Assembly: GCA_015501585.1 (NCBI GenBank)
Contig: JADNRY010000163.1
Coordinates: 80,544-144,543, forward strand
DNA from: Rhodocollybia butyracea
Taxonomy: Eukaryota; Basidiomycota; Agaricomycetes; Agaricales; Omphalotaceae
DNA length: 64,000 nucleotides
Reading direction: 5' to 3'
In this document: one piece after another, positions 58,967 to 64,000 of the stretch
Layout of the letters: each line of letters begins with the position of its first letter
Numbering within the stretch: the first letter of the stretch is position 1
The notes under the pieces: model-generated
Told to the model about the DNA's origin: nothing
Database searches by the model: none
What the model saw: only the letters and a program-made list of their open reading frames with translations
Position numbers and translations under genes: made by a program

Positions 58967-61160
58967 TCATCCACCCAAATCGTTATTATCCCCAGGGATC
59001 TGGGCTTCACCAAAGGCAGGAGCAAGCATCTGGTACTCCCCCTTGCGTGCAGCGCGACCACTAGCTTCCTTGGAGTCTTCCTTGGAGTCAATGTCATAGT
59101 ACTCTGTTCTGGTGGTAACAAACTGCTCATATTCTGCACCGATCTTCAACTTCTTGCATATAACCTCGGTACTCTGAAACTGGGTAGCCATCTCCTGCTC
59201 AGCCCAGTCAGGAGAAGTCGCCCTCCATGACTCATCCCTCAAAGCGTTGCTAAAGCAAGTAATCATATATTCATGGCTTTCCAAATTTCGCTTGGCAGTG
59301 AGGAGCTCGGGACTGAACATGACATTTAAGTCTTCCGGGGGCAATATAGGACGCAAACAGCAATGACTATTTCATTTATGAGTTTTCTGGAAATGCAGTG
59401 TGTTCCAGCCCCAAAGAATGCGTCTGGGGCCAATGGTGTCTCTCTTGCCAGTAGTTCCTTCTCTGAAGGCATTGAGAGCCCCAGTCCACGAGAACTTATT
59501 GTTTCGGTAGGCCCGCATGTGAATCGAAGTCAAGGGAGCAGATGCATAGCGGTTGGCCATGAACAACATGACATAAAAGAACAACTTGAGGTCATCACAA
59601 ACTTGGTGGGGGGAATCTGGGTCCTCTAAAAGTTTAATGGACATGAATTGCCATGTGCCCTGACAGGATATTGAGGATCTTCAAACAGAGGGAGAAGAAG
59701 GGTAACTCACAGTTCTTTCCGTTGTTCTCGCCGCTGGGGGTATCCCAGTGACTTTTATCGAACGTTCCCAGTCAATAAGGTACCCGCAACTTTTGAAGAA
59801 GATGATGTTCCCGGAGGAAATATCTCTGTGGAGCACACCCGCTTTGCGGTATGCTTCATAATGAGCTATAGTCATTATTTAACACATATGTTCTAAGATA
59901 GGGGGTGGTTCACTGTACCTTGGAGTGCATCAGAAATAATCTGCGCAAACTGATGCGTTGATATACACTTGGTGAGTGGCTCCCCGACAACATCAAGCAC
60001 TAGACGGAAGTGGACAAGTTTGATTCCGAGAACTTCGGTCTGCTGAAAACGGCCAGCTATGTCTTCTCCTGCCAGGGCATGAGGGACATGAGAAACCCCT
60101 TTGCACTCCAGAGCCTTGTAGGTTTCGTATTCGGAGTCATATTTCCAATTCCTCCAGAAGACTTTCAGAAGCACGAGGCGCCGGTTCTCATGGTCAAATG
60201 CTACAAAGCAGTGTGTGCCTTGTCCTACGGGGTACAAGTGTGTGGTAGTGAAGGGTTGGTAGACATAGAGGGTACACAGGTTGACAACTACTCTATAAAC
60301 CACATCCACCTCCCCGTAAAAGCGTTTATGCAAGGCTTTTAAGTTCGGATTCCCTCGCAAGCCTGCCATCAAGACCTGAGAGACTTCTTCGTAAATTGGA
60401 TCGCAGGGAAGAACAGGTTCCATGGTCACATCATGGCCACGATCAGCGGGGCTGCTGTGAGTCAGACGCCAAAGGAACTCATGAAGGTAAGGCATGGTAG
60501 TATGATTGAATGGATCTGTGTACTGCGTGCCTGCGCGCGAATGGCAAAAAAGACGACACTGGTCTCCGAGTATAAAGAACAGGAATACACGGGTCCTTTG
60601 CTGCGCAGCCTGAATAGCATTGAGATAGAGGGTAATTTGGCCACAGGTATCCTTAGCACTCTCAGGAAGAGTTTTGGCAGGAGGAAAAGGATCGTCGTGC
60701 TTTTTGACTTTGAACTCCCCAAAGAGTTCCACAGAGGCAGAGTTAGTCGTGGAATCCGGGTTGTATTTCGACGCCTCGTACAAGCCAATATCCGGCTTAA
60801 TCACAGACAAAGAAAAGTATTTCGCTGAAAATGAGGAGGCGTCACAGTGATTAGATGTGTTAATAAGCACCCAGTCCGGAGAAAGATAGTCTTTCATAGC
60901 TGTTATCTGCATAATATTAGATATCACAACGATTCCACAAAAAACAGTCGACGTACGAACGGAGCATACTGCTGCATTTCCGCTTTCATCTGGGCGATAT
61001 TCACCAGAGCGTCGTACTTTACCGCCGGCATACCTTCAGCCTCTGGTAACAAATCCAAGAAATTTCTCATATCTATTTTTTCATATTTATCCCTCATCTC
61101 CTTTTCTGCGACCCGGTGAGCTTGGTCAAGAACATAGTGGCTCGACGTGGCGCCATGCAT
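58967..61160 (-). CDS. FunK1-type protein kinase
   Basis: Exons 61160-60957, 60906-59919, 59865-59711 and 59659 onward join in phase. The N-terminal FunK1 part includes SVELFGEFKVKKHDDPF and GQITLYLNAIQAAQQRTRVF. The kinase core has LVLLKVFWRN (lysine region), GVLHRDISSGNIIFF (HRD catalytic loop), YLIDWERSIK (in place of DFG) and GTWQFMSIKLLEDPDSPH. FunK1 kinases are a mushroom-specific expansion of unknown substrates. The frame meets TGA at 59372-59374 after LHFQKTHK and then stays open in the same frame to 58967 (MFSPELLTAKRNLESHEY), so either the protein ends there or the gene carries a nonsense change. The start MHGATSSHYVL at 61160 is the first ATG giving a conserved-looking N-terminus; an upstream ATG at 61310 is possible. 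Confidence 0.85.
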
Positions 61161-61468
61161 TGTCGTTGCGCGATTGTGGATTGGAGTAGAAGCAGGCTCT
61201 GGCTCTGGCTCATGCAGACATTTTCTTGGAGTTAGGGAGGCATAGTGGGCGTTCAGGTTCAAGTTGCGAAGGTCCTGACAGAATGTAAAAAAAGGGCTTA
61301 ATATAACCATATAAAGAAAGTGTCCAGTTGGCAGACAAAAGTGAAGGGCAAGAAGGGAGTTGTGGCTTGCGTTTACTACTGCTATAGTCCGAACAAGATC
61401 ATCTACGATTGGTGGCGCTAGGCGGCATCGACAATTGTTTCAATTGTCTCAAATATCAGTTCAGTCAC

Positions 61469-63850
61469 CCACATATTTGGTCTTATTAGTCTGCACTTTT
61501 GTTACATTGACCTTACTAAAAAGACCCAAAAACCTAGGCAAAACCCGGGCAGCTAGGTCATGACCTTGGGATTTAGGTCATGACCTGGGAATTAGGTCAT
61601 GACCTAAAAAATTGGTCATGACCTAGGTCAGGTTGGTCTTTTCCTGGGGTTGGTAGGTCATGGCCTGGGGTGAGATAGGATATGGCCTAGGTGGGGCAGG
61701 GCATGGTCTAGGTGAGGGAGGGGATGGTCTAGGTGAGGGAGGGGATGGTCTAGGAGGGGGAGGGTATAGTCTAGGAGGAGGAGGTTATGGTCTAGGAGGG
61801 GATATATAGTTAGTTTAAGAGGTGTAGGGTGAGAGTGGAGGATGGTGAGATAGAGAATATAAGCAAGAATGAAATATCATAGAATCATGACAAGAAATGT
61901 GTAGTAACATATTGGGATTATTGGGATTTTTTACATATCTGTAGATTATGACAAGATCAAGCTAAGTCACAGTGCCCTGTTCTGGGTTGTCAGGCAAGAA
62001 TGTGACTTACCTGACCTAGCTGATTCAGGTCATGACCTACCTGACCTAGGTCATGACCTACTTGACCTAGGTCATGACCTACCTGGCCTAAGTCATGACC
62101 CAAGCCAATTTAAAAATTACTAAATTAGGAAATTTTTCCATTTTTGCAGTGGATGAGGTCAAAGCTGTTTTTATTACCAAATAAGGCAATTTTCAAACAC
62201 CTTAACCGGTTTTATGTTTTTTTAATAGAGTTAGATACATTTGGAAATTTTTATAAATTACTATATTAGGCAATTTTATTTCAATAGACTTTTATTTCTT
62301 AATTAGGCAATTTCAAAACTTTTGCAGTGGATGAGGCCAAAGCTGTTTTCATTGCCTAATTGAGAAATGTACCTATTATACCAGGGTACATTGTCCTAGA
62401 AGCCTGTGGCCCACCCTGCCCTGGATGCTCTGATACTTATCCTCTAATTTCGAAAAAATGAGGGTTTTTGATGAGAAAGTTCAAAGATCAATAAAGACTG
62501 ATCTCCCAGTGGCCCTCTAAATATATCTGAGACTCAGAAAGGGTAGACAGCACATCAGGGCATCAGGGGATGAAAAGGATCACCCTTATCCATGCCAATC
62601 TGCATGTTATATCAAGCAATCTTTAGACTCAACACTTTTCATTGATTTCCTTTTATGGGCATACAGCTTTGGCCTCATCCACTACAATCAAAGGTTATCC
62701 AAAAATATTTTGCAATCCAGCCCCTTCCACCACAGGATTGGCTTCATTTTAGGTGAGCAACCTATTCTGTGTATAAACAAAAGGTCTGGATGTCTACCAC
62801 AAGCTATTGTCCTTAGGAAAAGAGTGTACACAGTTTGTGTGTTCAGTTTTGTCATTTCTTAATTGGGTAGTGAAAACAGCTTTGACCTCATCCACTGCAA
62901 AAGATTTGTCATTTTTCAAATAAGTAATGAAATGAGCTTTGACCTCATCCACTGCAAATTTGTCACTTCTCAATTAGGCAATGAAAACAGCTTTGGCCTC
63001 ATCCACTGCAAAAGTTTTGAAATTGCCTAATTAAGAAATAAAAGTCTATTGAAATAAAATTGCCTAATATAGTAATTTATAAAAAATTTCCAAATGTATC
63101 TAACTCTATTAAAAAAAACATAAAACCGGTTAAGGTGTTTGAAAATTGCCTTATTTGGTAATAAAAACAGCTTTGACCTCATCCACTGCAAAAATGGAAA
63201 AATTTCCTAATTTAGTAATTTTTAAATTGGCTTGGGTCATGACTTAGGCCAGGTAGGTCATGACCTAGGTCAGGTAGGTCATGACCTAGGTCAGGTAGGT
63301 CATGACCTAGGTCAGGTAGGTCATGACCTGAATCAGCTAGGTCAGGTAAGTCACATTCTTGCCTGACAACCAGAACAGGGCACTGTGACTTAGCTTGATC
63401 TTGTCATAATCTACAGATATGTAAAAAATCCCAATAATCCCAATATGTTACTACACATTTCTTGTCATGATTCTATGATATTTCATTCTTGCTTATATTC
63501 TCTATCTCACCATCCTCCACTCTCACCCTACACTCTTAAACTAACTATATATCCCCTCCTAGACCATAACTCCTCCTCCTAGACTATACCCTCCCCTCCT
63601 AGACCATCCCTCCTCACCTAGACCATCCCCTCCTCACCTAGACATGCCCTGCCCACCTAGGCCATATCCTATCTCACCCAGGCCATGACTACCAACCCCA
63701 GGAAAAGACCAACCTGACCTAGGTCATGACCAATTTTTTAGGGATTTAGGTCATGACCTGGGAATCTGCCCGGGTTTTGCCTAGGTTTTTGGGTCTTTTT
63801 AGTAAGGTCAATGTAACAAAAGTGCAGACTAATAAGACCAAATATGTGGT
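61469..63850. mobile_element. foldback element with 0.9-kb inverted arms
   Basis: The left arm 61469-62370 and right arm 62965-63850 are near-identical inverted copies, from the ends CCACATATTTGGTCTT to the inner limit attgcctaattgagaa. Each arm has clusters of the 10-bp palindrome GGTCATGACC within AGGTCATGACCTAGGTCA runs, and a G-rich stretch of tandem ggatggtctaggtgaggga units. The spacer of about 600 bp repeats the inner motif (gcctcatccactgcaaaa). No transposase frame and no certain target duplication was seen. The arms' similarity implies recent formation or gene conversion. Confidence 0.85.
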
Positions 63851-64000
63851 TGCCTGAAGTGCAATATATACAGACAGATGACTTGAAACTCAGACAATGC
63901 ATCGCCATACATAGCGCACGAGGTATTGCCATCTGGTGAGCTCAGGTATCAAACCACTCAGAGGATCCTTAGCTCTACACTTAGCTATACATGATTAGAA

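Noticed and set aside
61469..63850. CACTA-type transposon
   Set aside because: The ends are CCACATATTTGG, not CACTA, and there is no transposase; foldback is the safer description.

Overview
The window looks like nuclear DNA of a filamentous basidiomycete, most likely Agaricomycetes. Genes are split by many short introns of about 40-60 nt. The protein families are typical of mushroom-forming fungi: FunK1 kinases, NB-ARC/TPR proteins, Ulp1-type proteases, expanded F-box/LRR paralogues, SET proteins starting MKRGFLN, and a glutaminase-A-like secreted or membrane protein. No species can be named from sequence alone. Much of the window is accessory, repeat-rich sequence with many broken gene copies.

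Layout. 0-9.4 kb: relics and transposons. There is a decayed 3' gene end, two tandem duplications, a 5'-truncated hAT transposase relic with its right end, a 665-bp non-autonomous hAT element with a perfect 8-bp target duplication, and an NB-ARC/TPR (NLR-like) pseudogene on the minus strand split by an insert carrying TTAGGG-type repeats. 9.6-13.3 kb and 19.6-22.3 kb: two copies of a segmental duplication. Copy B holds an intact three-exon gene of unknown function; copy A is frameshifted and carries a 1.3-kb element and a tRNA-like hairpin. Between and after them are a membrane-protein gene (13.7-14.5 kb), a partial gene (22.3-22.8 kb) and a four-exon gene for a 90-residue membrane protein (24.6-25.1 kb).

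15-50 kb is dominated by a lineage of seven F-box/LRR paralogues, all on the minus strand. Two are intact, one is nearly intact, one is frameshifted near its end, and three are clear pseudogenes. Inside it lies a 16-exon gene for a signal-peptide- and TM-bearing glutaminase-A-like protein (27.3-30.6 kb). From 33.9 to 49.8 kb the F-box genes alternate with three plus-strand SET-domain genes. Each SET gene is divergent from an F-box gene across about 0.5-0.7 kb that contains a conserved block, so the array looks like a tandemly amplified two-gene unit. F-box proteins usually recruit substrates to SCF ubiquitin ligases and SET proteins methylate lysines, so a joint role in substrate marking is conceivable, but that is inference.

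50.8-53.1 kb: two intact small genes of unknown function in divergent orientation, separated by local tandem repeats. 53.9-56 kb: intron-bearing tRNA-Thr(AGT)-like copies, one apparently split by an insertion of about 1.3 kb. 56.6-61.2 kb: a 32-bp minisatellite, then minus-strand genes for a Ulp1-like cysteine protease and a FunK1 kinase. 61.5-63.85 kb: a foldback element with near-identical arms of about 0.9 kb, studded with the palindrome GGTCATGACC.
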